Source: a virus. Taken from it: 64,000 bases of DNA. Every line of letters begins with the position of its first letter. Position 1 is the first letter of the stretch. Positions 10,023 to 18,118 of this stretch are shown here, piece after piece. The translations under genes and the position numbers were made by a program. Location of the stretch: positions 1-64,000 of the IMG/VR virus record IMGVR_UViG_3300009376_001132. One strand, 5' to 3'. The notes under the pieces were generated by a model that was given only the letters and a program-made list of their open reading frames with translations, did not search any database and had not been told where the DNA came from.

Positions 10023-10228
10023 TATTCTGTCTCGAAAACTCTTTTTTCAGTTCCAGCTTCAGTGTCTGTATGGGGGGTATATACAGGTGGCGGATTGTCT
10101 ACATATAATTCATCACCCTTCAGGGACAAGTCCCAATTTGCCAAAAGTTCAGTTATGTCGGTTTCTTCCGCCAGACATTTTTGTAATGTCATTAGAAGTG
10201 CTCCAACTGCTTGTTTCGAAAGTTTCAT
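10022..10228 (-). CDS. small protein of unknown function
   Basis: This 68-residue acidic protein opens with MKLSKQAVGALLMTLQKCLAEETDI and has a Pro-rich stretch (NPPPVYTPHTD) near the C-terminus. I recognise no domain. It overlaps the FmdB-like gene at its stop and follows the HAD phosphatase gene with a one-base gap, so it belongs to the same transcription unit. It resembles the short conserved hypothetical proteins of T4-like marine phages, but I cannot name a family. Confidence 0.5.
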   Translation of the reverse strand: MKLSKQAVGALLMTLQKCLAEETDITELLANWDLSLKGDELYVDNPPPVYTPHTDTEAGTEKRVFETE

Positions 10229-10229
10229 T

Positions 10230-10535
10230 TTATTCTCCTTCTTTAAAGAAATCTGCTGTATTTACAGCCTTGTCACATATAAAAATATCATAGGGAGGCT
10301 TCCACATTTTTATTTCGTGGTATTTGGCTCCCCACACATTAAGTTGCTCGTGCGTGAGGGCTGTCCAATCTATTCCCGTTGTCCCGCCACGAGCCGTCCA
10401 GTACACAATAGTATCACCACTATCGTACATTTGGTTTATCTTTTCGATGTTCTTCATGATCGGTATCGCAGAGGGATAATGTCTTTCCCCCTCATAAGTA
10501 CATATTGTATCATCTATGTCAACGTAAACTAAAAT
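10230..10535 (-). CDS. small HAD-family phosphatase, apparent ATT start
   Basis: The frame contains the HAD catalytic motif I (VDIDDTICTYEG) and motif II (VYWTARGG), which place it among the short HAD phosphatases found in capsule and LPS clusters. The first ATG (10457) falls after motif I, so translation must begin upstream. The best site is an ATT codon at 10535, eight bases after GGAG, giving 101 residues; no ATG, GTG or TTG lies suitably placed in that frame. It overlaps the stop of the nucleotidyltransferase gene. It probably removes a phosphate from a sugar-phosphate intermediate of the adjacent heptose/sugar pathway. The substrate is unknown. Confidence 0.65.
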   Translation of the reverse strand: MLVYVDIDDTICTYEGERHYPSAIPIMKNIEKINQMYDSGDTIVYWTARGGTTGIDWTALTHEQLNVWGAKYHEIKMWKPPYDIFICDKAVNTADFFKEGE

Positions 10536-10924
10536 TTCTGTTTCTCCAGTATTTTTGTGGTAGAATAATTGCCGATCCTGTCAAAGAAATCAACCCTGCC
10601 TGCATACTGACTGCCGACAACCTCTTTGCCTCTCCAGTCAGATCCTACAACTAGAATATCAGGTTTTGTTAATTTTATTAAGTTCTCTAATTCTTTTCTA
10701 GACCCAAAATCATATACTTCGTCAACATACCTTATGGAAGATACTAAAAACATTCTATCCCCCAAGCTGTTAAAAGGTCGGTCATTACCCTTTACAGCTT
10801 TGACTTTTTCATCAGTATCAATTCCAACAATCAGCGTATCTCCAAGAGATTTTGCATATTTAAACATCTCAATGTGCCCTCTATGTAAAACATCAAAGCA
10901 CCCATTTGTCCAAACTGTAGTCAT
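10529..10924 (-). CDS. HldE C-terminal-like heptose-1-phosphate nucleotidyltransferase
   Basis: This 131-residue cytidylyltransferase-fold protein carries the nucleotide-binding signature TNGCFDVLHRGHIEMF (HxGH) and the distal TKPDILVVGSDW and YSTTKIL motifs of the HldE/RfaE C-terminal domain, which adenylylates heptose 1-phosphate. The ATG at 10924 overlaps the kinase stop as ATGA; upstream in-frame codons lie inside the kinase gene. In enterobacteria kinase and transferase are fused as HldE; here they are separate adjacent genes. It probably makes NDP-heptose for the surface glycan. The nucleotide (ADP or another) cannot be told from the sequence. Confidence 0.85.
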   Translation of the reverse strand: MTTVWTNGCFDVLHRGHIEMFKYAKSLGDTLIVGIDTDEKVKAVKGNDRPFNSLGDRMFLVSSIRYVDEVYDFGSRKELENLIKLTKPDILVVGSDWRGKEVVGSQYAGRVDFFDRIGNYSTTKILEKQKF

Positions 10925-11667
10925 ACGATACTTACACCCCTCTTTTGGACAACTTTTGTAGCACACTCATTGGCGAACTTGATAGCTTCCTTAATATCGT
11001 TTGTTTCCAAATATTTTGCCACAAGTCCTGCTATAAATGTATCACCACCACCTGAAGAGTCTTTGATTTCCACCTTTGGAACAGGAAATACTTCGTCACG
11101 ATATTTACATCCTTCAGAGCCGAGCGTAATAATCAACTTGTCATATATGTTTTGGTTAAGTAAGTGTTTTGTCCGATTATGCTCATAGTAGTTTATCTTT
11201 ATAAATTCTATATTATCACACCAGGGTCCCAACAATCTCTTAGTATCCAGAAACACATTCTGGTTGAGAAGAGATATTTGTTTCATTGATTTTTCCGTCA
11301 AAAACCCCTTACAGTAGTCAGATATGATTACTGCGTCATATTCTCTTATCGCCTCTTCTTTTAGCAAAAATGCGTCAAAAGGTTGGGAAACTTCGTCATT
11401 TTCATCTATGCGGAGGAGCATTTGGTTGGTTTTGTCATCAATATAACGACTTTTTTTAGATTTTTCCCAACCATCGTTCGTGAGAATATCAACCGCTACC
11501 CCTAGAGATGTGATATTTTGAGCAACATTCATCGCCATACCGTTAGTCTCTACTGTGTTGATTCCGTTGAAAACAGGAACAGGTGCGTCGGGGCATAACC
11601 TGTCGCAGTTACCATAGTTAAATATATCTTTGCAGCTTTCGCCTATTATCAAAACCTTCTTAGACAT
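10921..11667 (-). CDS. HldA/RfaE-type heptose kinase
   Basis: The product is a PfkB/ribokinase-fold sugar kinase of 248 residues. The N-terminal segment CPDAPVPVF matches the RfaE hallmark (PEAPVPV), and the C-terminal SSGGGDTFIAGL is the second PfkB signature with the catalytic Asp. It is about 60-70 residues shorter than the usual RfaE domain I. It should phosphorylate D-glycero-D-manno-heptose 7-phosphate. The next gene supplies the nucleotidyltransferase step. Isomerase GmhA and phosphatase GmhB are not seen in this window, so those steps would come from the host or from elsewhere in the genome. Confidence 0.82.
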   Translation of the reverse strand: MSKKVLIIGESCKDIFNYGNCDRLCPDAPVPVFNGINTVETNGMAMNVAQNITSLGVAVDILTNDGWEKSKKSRYIDDKTNQMLLRIDENDEVSQPFDAFLLKEEAIREYDAVIISDYCKGFLTEKSMKQISLLNQNVFLDTKRLLGPWCDNIEFIKINYYEHNRTKHLLNQNIYDKLIITLGSEGCKYRDEVFPVPKVEIKDSSGGGDTFIAGLVAKYLETNDIKEAIKFANECATKVVQKRGVSIV

Positions 11668-12677
11668 TACCTCGCCAAAAACTCCCTACCATTTTGCACT
11701 CTTTCTCGCCAATAATTAAGCAAATCATTCATAGTTTTTTCAAATGAGATTTCAGGGCACCAGCCTGTGTGGGATTTAAATTTGGTTGCATCGGGAACCT
11801 GTAGGTCTGCGTCGATTGGTCTCAATCTATCAGGGTCAACCTCAACCTTAATATTTTTCACTGTTGACTGAGATAAGAGGTAATCAAGCATCTCCTTTAC
11901 GGTGCAGCTAAAAGTCCCTCCAATGTTGTAATATTCCCCCGCTATTGGATTTTTTGTAACAAGCATATAGTAAGCCCTTACTGCATCTCTAACATCAGAC
12001 CAAGTTCTTAGAGAATCAAGGTTTCCTACTTTTAGAACAGGTGGCAACATTCCTGCTTCAATCATCGCAATCTGTTTAGCAAAGGTTGACTCTGCGAAAA
12101 CATCTCCACGGCGTGGTCCTGTGTGAGTAAACATTCTAGTTGTCATAACAGTTAATCCGTAAGCCTCCGCATAGAATCTACCAACAAGATCTGTACCAAC
12201 CTTGGAAATAGCATACGGGGACGCTGGGTGAAATTTGACTTCTTCGTGTATTGGTAAAAATTCTTTTGGTACTCTCCCAAAAACTTCCGACGAAGCACAA
12301 ACATGGATAACTGGTTTTTTCTTCAGAACCCTTATGGCTTCCAAAAGTTTTGCAGTTCCAAGAATGTTTGTCTCAAATGTTTCAAGAGGGGCGTCGAAAC
12401 TTGTCCTCGGATAGCTTTGTGCCGCAAGATGAAAAACATAATCCGGGTCACTGTTTTCGACAGTCGTCAACAAAGAGGGAAGATCGTTAAGGTCGCCGTA
12501 TATAAGTTGGACCCTATCTTTGGAATTTATTCTCCCAAATAGATGTTCTAAATTCTCAAAGTTGTCGTTCCAGCGGCAAAAGCCATAAATGTCCCAGTCT
12601 GTATTTTCTAAAAGAAAGTCCGCCAAATGCGAGCCAACCATTCCTGTTATACCAGTTACCAGGGCACGTTTGGTCAT
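11667..12677 (-). CDS. GDP-mannose 4,6-dehydratase-like SDR
   Basis: This is an extended short-chain dehydrogenase of 336 residues with an N-terminal NAD(P) motif GITGMVGSHL, catalytic SSEVFG and YAISK motifs, and the MFTHTGPRRGDVFAESTFAKQI segment characteristic of GDP-D-mannose 4,6-dehydratases. The expected product is GDP-4-keto-6-deoxymannose (or the heptose analogue), the substrate of the ColD-like and reductase/epimerase enzymes encoded just upstream. Its start codon follows the previous gene with a 4-base overlap, and its stop overlaps the kinase start as TAATG. Confidence 0.82.
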   Translation of the reverse strand: MTKRALVTGITGMVGSHLADFLLENTDWDIYGFCRWNDNFENLEHLFGRINSKDRVQLIYGDLNDLPSLLTTVENSDPDYVFHLAAQSYPRTSFDAPLETFETNILGTAKLLEAIRVLKKKPVIHVCASSEVFGRVPKEFLPIHEEVKFHPASPYAISKVGTDLVGRFYAEAYGLTVMTTRMFTHTGPRRGDVFAESTFAKQIAMIEAGMLPPVLKVGNLDSLRTWSDVRDAVRAYYMLVTKNPIAGEYYNIGGTFSCTVKEMLDYLLSQSTVKNIKVEVDPDRLRPIDADLQVPDATKFKSHTGWCPEISFEKTMNDLLNYWRERVQNGREFLAR

Positions 12678-13621
12678 TTTATATTTTCCTTATACCAGTT
12701 CAGAGTTTTTTCAATTCCCTCTTCTAAGCTTATTTCTGGTTTCCACCCCAGTTCTCGCACCGCTTTACTCCAGTTTAAAAACAAGCTTGTTTTGATAGTT
12801 GGTTTAGATAAGTCATTTTCAATTACCAAATCTTTTCCAGAGGCATCAATAATTTTCTGAACAAGATCACGGACGGCGACAGCCTCCCCTAACCCAACGT
12901 TGTATAGCTCATAACTTGTTTTTTGTTTTTGTGTGGCAGCCTCTACGAATTTACATAAATCCTCAACATGAAGAAGATCTCTCTTCTCTTCTCCTGTTCC
13001 CCACATTACCACTTTATTTTCTGCTGTCATAACTTTTGTAACTGTAGCACCAAAGACATGGCTTCTCTCTAAATCATATTTATCATAGGGTCCATAAATA
13101 TTTGAGTGCCTTAAAACCGTATGCTTAGTTCTTCCAAGTCGTGAATAAAATTCACACATTTTTTCGATATAAACCTTGGTGTTTCCCACGCCAAAATATT
13201 TTGAGTGAATCTCATCGCTGCCATCAAAGTCCTCTTCAGTTAAAGCTATATCACTTGGTTGGTACATTACTGTACAACTTGGGAAAACAAAATGTTCTAC
13301 TCCATTTTCGTATGCAGATCTTAACAGCAACGAGTTCATAACAGCATTATCTGTCACATGAATATAGGGCTTGGTTGTAATATCTTTGGCTCCGGAGGTG
13401 GTTGCAGCAAACTGAAGGATAATATCGACATCTTGCATTACCCTCTCTACATCATGTGGATTATTCAAGTCAGCATAGCACCACTCTACATCATATTCAG
13501 TAAGTGCTTCCTTCTTGTGGTAAATTGCACGAATACTGTAAAAGGGATTGCCATAAAAGTGTTCCAAGAGATTCCTGCCAATAAATCCAGTGGCTCCGCA
13601 CAAAAGTATTTTCTTACTCAT
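12674..13621 (-). CDS. NAD-dependent epimerase/reductase (GDP-fucose synthase-like)
   Basis: This 315-residue extended SDR has GATGFIGRNL as the nucleotide-binding motif, PSCTVMYQ as the Ser-containing strand, and YIEKM as the Tyr-Lys pair in a region similar to GDP-L-fucose/GDP-L-colitose synthases. It is the second of three consecutive SDRs that follow the ColD-like gene. It probably epimerises and/or reduces the 4-keto sugar. Substrate choice between 6-deoxyhexose and 6-deoxyheptose cannot be told from sequence. It overlaps both neighbouring genes by 4-8 bases. Confidence 0.75.
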   Translation of the reverse strand: MSKKILLCGATGFIGRNLLEHFYGNPFYSIRAIYHKKEALTEYDVEWCYADLNNPHDVERVMQDVDIILQFAATTSGAKDITTKPYIHVTDNAVMNSLLLRSAYENGVEHFVFPSCTVMYQPSDIALTEEDFDGSDEIHSKYFGVGNTKVYIEKMCEFYSRLGRTKHTVLRHSNIYGPYDKYDLERSHVFGATVTKVMTAENKVVMWGTGEEKRDLLHVEDLCKFVEAATQKQKTSYELYNVGLGEAVAVRDLVQKIIDASGKDLVIENDLSKPTIKTSLFLNWSKAVRELGWKPEISLEEGIEKTLNWYKENIK

Positions 13622-14354
13622 TTCTATTCCTCAAATATCTTCGAATATTATCTTCTGACGACAAGGCAGCCGTTGGAAAAACCTCTACCAACTCTTGGTT
13701 AGGTAGGTTTGGTGTTTTGTAGGTGTATTTTCCAAACTTGACCTCTTTCTTTAAAAGATCAGCTACCTGCTTAAAATCAACATTTCCCGACGATATAAAG
13801 TCAACAATTCCATTATATTTGCTCATATAGGACATCTTTATAAAACTGAGAATATCTTCTTGTAGAATATAATTGAAAGTGGATTTTCCTGATAAAGAGA
13901 CTTCTGGGTTTTCGTCCTCGATGATCTTTCGAAAATTGTTTTTTCTCATCGTTTCTCCAAGAATAGCTCCGCAACGAAGGATAAGAGTTCTAGTTGTTAA
14001 CCTTTTAACAATAGACTCTGCCATTAATTTTGTTGTTTTATATAAGCTGCTTTCATCACGATATACATCAATAGAGGATAAAAATACAAATTTATGATGA
14101 GGTAACAATGATACACTTCTCGTTAGAAAAACATTATCCTCAAGCAATCCATAATAATCATTCGTATCTTTGGTCGAATTAAAGGCACAATGAATAATGA
14201 GATCGAACGGCTTTGTTTTGTACTTGGATAAAATCTCTTGGCAGTTTTCTCGTGTCATTGCCACACATTCTATCTGTGATGCAATATATTTACCAAGTCC
14301 GCTTCCTGCTCCCGTTACTAAAACTCTACTTCCTGAAAGCGTTGTGTCTGTCAT
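13614..14354 (-). CDS. SDR-family sugar reductase/epimerase, short form
   Basis: A 246-residue member of the NAD-dependent epimerase family, shorter than its neighbours. It keeps the glycine-rich GAGSGLGKYI motif, VFLSSIDVYRD as the Ser strand and YKTTKLMAE as the Tyr-Lys pair, but the segment usually found between the first and second Rossmann strands is reduced. The C-terminal sugar-binding part is small. It is most likely a 4-ketoreductase in the same dideoxysugar pathway. It overlaps the upstream SDR gene by 29 bases. Confidence 0.7.
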   Translation of the reverse strand: MTDTTLSGSRVLVTGAGSGLGKYIASQIECVAMTRENCQEILSKYKTKPFDLIIHCAFNSTKDTNDYYGLLEDNVFLTRSVSLLPHHKFVFLSSIDVYRDESSLYKTTKLMAESIVKRLTTRTLILRCGAILGETMRKNNFRKIIEDENPEVSLSGKSTFNYILQEDILSFIKMSYMSKYNGIVDFISSGNVDFKQVADLLKKEVKFGKYTYKTPNLPNQELVEVFPTAALSSEDNIRRYLRNRNE

Positions 14355-15303
14355 CGATTACACTCCTATTTTTCTCAAACCATTCAATAGTTTCTTCAAT
14401 TCCGTCAGACAGGCTAATGGTTGTCTCGAATCCGACCTCTTTCGCACGAGTGGAATCAAGAATCCTTCTCTTGTCCCCCGTCGGTTTCGTGGTGTCCCAA
14501 ACAACTTCAATATCCTTCGGACATTTCTCTACCACGATATCAACAATTTCTTTAATGGTTACCCCTTCTCCAGAGCCAAGATTGACTGGGACGTTTACCT
14601 CATTTTCTACCATGTGCAACATCCCAAGTGCTACATCTCTGGAGTGAATAAAATCCCTTATCGGGGACCCGTCACCCCAAACTTCCAGCTTATCGTTTTC
14701 ATATGCTTTCCTGATTAGAGATGGGATAACCATGGCGTTTTCTGGGTCGAAATTGTCATATGGTCCGTATACGTTTGCTGGGCGCACGATGGAAACACGG
14801 TCCCAACCATATTGAATTTTATAAGCTTCAGCCTGAAGCTCTCCTATCCTTTTTGCCCATCCTGCAAATCTGTCATTCTCAGACGGGAAAGTGGACCAAA
14901 CATCGTCTTCTTTAAAAACTTCTGCTGGGTGATAAACTCCCACACTACTTGTATAAAGATACCAGTCAACACCTGCCAACCTTGCAGCTTCCATCATATT
15001 GGTATTGAATTGTAACATTGGAACCATAAAATCGGCTGGCTGCTCCTTGCACATCTTTGGGGACCCCTTTACGCCAACTAGATTGAAAACGTAATCCATA
15101 CCCTCACATAAACTCTTACACACAGCAAACTCTGTAAGATTGCCGTGGACAAATTTTACTGACTGAGGCAGTCCTGCTGGAGGGTCCAAGGATACCACTG
15201 ATACTTCTGCACCACGCTCAACTAAAAGATCCACGAGTTGGCGACCAATCATACCTGTGCCGCCGGTAACTAAAACTTTTTTATCTCTATAATCAACAAA
15301 CAT
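14326..15303 (-). CDS. NAD-dependent epimerase (GDP-fucose synthase/UDP-galactose epimerase-like)
   Basis: The 325-residue protein has the nucleotide motif VTGGTGMIGRQLVDLLVERG, the catalytic strand YLYTSSVGVYHP, a WAKRIGEL segment in place of the usual Tyr-x3-Lys (the expected Tyr appears replaced by Trp), RPANVYGPYDNFD and IRDFIHSRDVA, all typical of the extended SDR epimerase family. It closely follows the ColD-like gene (11-base overlap). An epimerase or reductase role for the GDP-linked sugar is inferred. The atypical Tyr position makes catalysis uncertain. Confidence 0.75.
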   Translation of the reverse strand: MFVDYRDKKVLVTGGTGMIGRQLVDLLVERGAEVSVVSLDPPAGLPQSVKFVHGNLTEFAVCKSLCEGMDYVFNLVGVKGSPKMCKEQPADFMVPMLQFNTNMMEAARLAGVDWYLYTSSVGVYHPAEVFKEDDVWSTFPSENDRFAGWAKRIGELQAEAYKIQYGWDRVSIVRPANVYGPYDNFDPENAMVIPSLIRKAYENDKLEVWGDGSPIRDFIHSRDVALGMLHMVENEVNVPVNLGSGEGVTIKEIVDIVVEKCPKDIEVVWDTTKPTGDKRRILDSTRAKEVGFETTISLSDGIEETIEWFEKNRSVIDDRHNAFRK

Positions 15304-16480
15304 TCAAAGCCTCACATAGTTCTCTAATTTGTGTTTCCGTTAGATCTGTATGGTTACCCACATAAAGACCGAAATCATGAATATGATCTGCATTTTTAAG
15401 GTCGCCAACAACTCTATGTCTATATCCCTCCAGATATGGTTGACGGGCTTGGTTTCCCCCGCCTGCTGTTCCTATCCTATATTCGACACCCATAGTGCGA
15501 AGGGTTTTTTCCACATTTTTCATTCTATTTTTGTCCTTGTCTAACAAGATGAGCGGTAGTGCGAAATTACTGTTTCCATCAAACTTGAAATCGGTATAAT
15601 ACTTTTTACTATCCAAAAACTCCAACCATATACCAAGATTGAAAGACCTTATTTTACACGCCTGATCTAAACGCTTTATTTGTTGCAACCCCAATACAGC
15701 ATTAAACTCAGTATTTCTTAAATTATAACCAGGGACAGCAAATGTAAACAGCGGATTTAAATCGGGATACTTTTTTTCATAATATTCTTGTAATTTAGTG
15801 TCAGCTTCTCTAATCATACCATGAGATCTAAACATTTTTGCAAGCTCATAAACTTTCTCATCGTTAGTGCAAACAACTCCTCCCTCTACGGTAGTGATGT
15901 GGTGCCCAAAATAAAATGAAAAGTTTGACATCAACCCATGAGAACCAACAAGTCTTCCATTATGGGTTGCGCCATGTGACTCACAACAATCCTCAATAAG
16001 AATTAAATCGTGTTCTTTTGCTATTTTTACAAGCTCATCTGTAAGTCCATCAAACCCCAGAGCGTGAACCAAAGTAATGCCAATCGTCCTGTCGGTTATA
16101 GCATTTTTAATATTCTCAGCAGTAATAGCCATACTGCTCATGTCAACATCAACAAAGACTGGCGTCATGCCAAGATTTACAATAGGGGCAATATCAGACA
16201 CCCAACCTATGGGCGGAACAATAACTTCCCCTCTACCTTTCATTTCTTTGAGGATAGATGCCATAATATAATTGGCGGACGCTCCGGAGTTGACAAATAC
16301 AGTATATTTTACGCCAAGCCATTTTGACCACTCTTCCTCAAACTTTCGCACATATTTTGACTGAGTGAAGCGAACGTTTGGTTCTTTTAACCAGTCAATA
16401 AGTGCGTATTTATCTGATTCTGTAATATTGTCGTTTATTAGAGGCCATGTGAATTTACTTTGTCCCATAGAATTCTCCAT
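15293..16480 (-). CDS. ColD-type PLP-dependent 3-dehydratase (DegT/StrS fold, Lys replaced by His)
   Basis: A 395-residue DegT/DnrJ/EryC1/StrS-fold protein. The PLP-lysine position reads SFYFGHHITTVEGG (His193/194), with no Lys. A His here is the hallmark of GDP-4-keto-6-deoxymannose 3-dehydratase (ColD) and the RfbH/E1 3-dehydratases, which remove the C3 hydroxyl rather than transaminate. LIEDCCESHGA supplies the PLP-binding Asp. With the GMD-like and fucose-synthase-like genes beside it, this makes a 3,6-dideoxy-4-keto sugar (colitose-like logic). The neighbouring TPP enzyme genes suggest the product is further branched. The alternative ATG at 16468 would reduce the overlap with the upstream gene. 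Confidence 0.85.
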   Translation of the reverse strand: MENSMGQSKFTWPLINDNITESDKYALIDWLKEPNVRFTQSKYVRKFEEEWSKWLGVKYTVFVNSGASANYIMASILKEMKGRGEVIVPPIGWVSDIAPIVNLGMTPVFVDVDMSSMAITAENIKNAITDRTIGITLVHALGFDGLTDELVKIAKEHDLILIEDCCESHGATHNGRLVGSHGLMSNFSFYFGHHITTVEGGVVCTNDEKVYELAKMFRSHGMIREADTKLQEYYEKKYPDLNPLFTFAVPGYNLRNTEFNAVLGLQQIKRLDQACKIRSFNLGIWLEFLDSKKYYTDFKFDGNSNFALPLILLDKDKNRMKNVEKTLRTMGVEYRIGTAGGGNQARQPYLEGYRHRVVGDLKNADHIHDFGLYVGNHTDLTETQIRELCEALNVC

Positions 16481-16991
16481 ATTCTACAAGAAGTGTTGAT
16501 TTTGAATCTAATCGCTCGTAAGCGTTCTTAAATTCTGCGAATATATCCTCTGCCTCATAAAGTTCTACGACCTCTACCTCTGTTAACATTTTACGAAGGG
16601 CTTCAGTGTGGTTCTGGGTGTGCTGTGGACCTGCATCAATTGGATTCTTTGACCCTATAGCAACCCGAATAATAACACGAGGTGTCATATCACCCTTTGA
16701 CATGTCCCTCATTTTATCTAAATGGTTAACCAATTGATTACAGGCAAGAATAAAGAAATCGAAGCGAGGATACATTGTTATGGGTACATAACCCTCCAGG
16801 GCCATTCCGGTTGAAATACCCATCTGTGTTTCTTCAAAAACTGGTAATTCAATTCTTTTTTCGTCTGGGACTTTTTCTAAAGTGCTGGAGATTGCGTGTC
16901 CGCTAACCTTGCAGGCTTGTCCTAAAAAGATTGTATCTTCTTTCCGAGATAACCACTCCATCGACCTAATAAGTTCACTCTTATAACTCAT
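16455..16991 (-). CDS. ThDP enzyme, E1-beta/transketolase pyrimidine-binding subunit
   Basis: The product is 178 residues and corresponds to only the pyrimidine (Pyr) domain of the pyruvate-dehydrogenase E1-beta/transketolase family. ELPVFEETQMGISTGMALEGY contains the cofactor-activating Glu and the adjoining helix; IRVAIGSKNPIDAGPQHTQN follows as in E1-beta. The usual C-terminal transketolase domain (~120-150 residues) is absent. It is encoded directly after the PP-domain subunit, so the two should form one ThDP active site. No lipoyl-E2 or E3 gene is seen, so a carboligase or decarboxylase acting in sugar synthesis is more likely than a dehydrogenase complex. Confidence 0.78.
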   Translation of the reverse strand: MSYKSELIRSMEWLSRKEDTIFLGQACKVSGHAISSTLEKVPDEKRIELPVFEETQMGISTGMALEGYVPITMYPRFDFFILACNQLVNHLDKMRDMSKGDMTPRVIIRVAIGSKNPIDAGPQHTQNHTEALRKMLTEVEVVELYEAEDIFAEFKNAYERLDSKSTLLVEYGEFYGTK

Positions 16992-17618
16992 TTAAAAATT
17001 GACCCACTTTCCTGTCCCGTGATGGGGGTACTCCATTTCATACTTGTAATAAATGACACCATCAGGTGCTTCTTGTTTTTTGCCCCATGCCATCTCGGTT
17101 GGTGTATGAACACTCATATTGTTATCTTCGACCACCCACTGAAGGGGGAGATTGAAATTTTTTGCGTACTTGTATGCCTCGTGAAACACACCAGTTTCCA
17201 TCGTCATATCGCCTACAAAACACCAAACCCTTTTATTGGACCCCTTTGTTTTTAGCGCAAGAGCGGTACCTAAAGCTAGAGGTATAATGCCACCCACAAT
17301 AGAAGAGGCATAAAAGTTTGGCTTTATGTTGTTTGTCCCCATGCTTCTACCTTCTACAATAGAATTAAACAGCTTTTCTGGATCAACTCCATGTAAAAGA
17401 GCGTGGTAGTGATTTCTCCAGGGGACAAAAACCCAATCATCTGGACTTATGTACTGAAATATTTCTATCAGTTGTTCTTCGTTATTCTTGGCGAGGTGGA
17501 TTGGTCCCTTGACTTTTCCCGCCTCATAAGTATCTCTAACTTTAGACTCAAAATCAATAAGTTCTTGAGGACTCAAAGAAACCTTTCTAACTTTTTTAAG
17601 ATGATTTGGAATGTTCAT
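16992..17618 (-). CDS. ThDP enzyme, E1-alpha/PP-domain subunit
   Basis: This is a 208-residue protein corresponding to the diphosphate (PP) domain of E1-alpha. The ThDP/Mg motif is visible as FVGDMTMETGVFHEAYKYAK ending in VVEDNNMSVHTP (GDx to NN, about 28 residues apart); the usual GDG reads GDM. Upstream, VPWRNHYHALLHG and ASSIVGGIIPLALGTALA match E1-alpha. It is shorter than typical E1-alpha (~320-360). The next gene begins one base after its stop. The two subunits sit between an RmlC-like gene and the ColD-like gene, which suggests they add a carbon branch to a 3-deoxy-4-keto sugar. Confidence 0.8.
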   Translation of the reverse strand: MNIPNHLKKVRKVSLSPQELIDFESKVRDTYEAGKVKGPIHLAKNNEEQLIEIFQYISPDDWVFVPWRNHYHALLHGVDPEKLFNSIVEGRSMGTNNIKPNFYASSIVGGIIPLALGTALALKTKGSNKRVWCFVGDMTMETGVFHEAYKYAKNFNLPLQWVVEDNNMSVHTPTEMAWGKKQEAPDGVIYYKYEMEYPHHGTGKWVNF

Positions 17619-18118
17619 TTGTCTCTCGCTTGTAATATTGGATTACTGGTTGGCCAGTCTATGTTAACACGAGGATCGTTCCATTTTAAGGTAAATTGTT
17701 GATCAACGTCAGAATACTCTCCATCGTATGCGAGCTTATAACTGAAAACGGCTGTATCGCTCATCACACAAAACCCATTTCCGAAGCCGGGCGGAAGTAA
17801 AACTTGTTTTCTTTCTTTGTCGTCAAGTATCATCCAATCCCACTGGAGGTATGTTTCTGAGTCGGGGCGGTTATCAACCACAACAAAATAAATCTCTCCG
17901 TGTATACAACTAACCATCTTCCAAGTTTTATAATCTCCGTGGATTCCACGAATCACACTCTTCCTAGAAGATGAAAATTTATCATGAATAAAATCTAGTT
18001 TTATTGCGGATGTTTTCTTTTTATAAGTTGTCCAAATATCGCCCCGATAGTCTCGGAACATGTCAGAATCAAAAACTCCAACTTCTGGGAATGTGTTGTT
18101 TACCAACTGATGTCCCAA
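17615..18118 (-). CDS. RmlC-like sugar 3,5-epimerase (cupin)
   Basis: The 167-residue protein matches the dTDP-4-dehydrorhamnose 3,5-epimerase family. It has SVIRGIHGDYKTWKMVSCIHGEIYFVVVDNR (catalytic His region), LLPPGFGNGFCVMSDTAVFSYKL (second beta-barrel motif) and FTLKWNDPRVNIDWP near the end. It probably epimerises a keto-sugar nucleotide. The start is uncertain: TTG at 18118 overlaps the previous gene by 19 bases, and a TTG at 18106 is also possible. It overlaps the E1-alpha-like gene by 4 bases. Confidence 0.8.
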   Translation of the reverse strand: MGHQLVNNTFPEVGVFDSDMFRDYRGDIWTTYKKKTSAIKLDFIHDKFSSSRKSVIRGIHGDYKTWKMVSCIHGEIYFVVVDNRPDSETYLQWDWMILDDKERKQVLLPPGFGNGFCVMSDTAVFSYKLAYDGEYSDVDQQFTLKWNDPRVNIDWPTSNPILQARDK

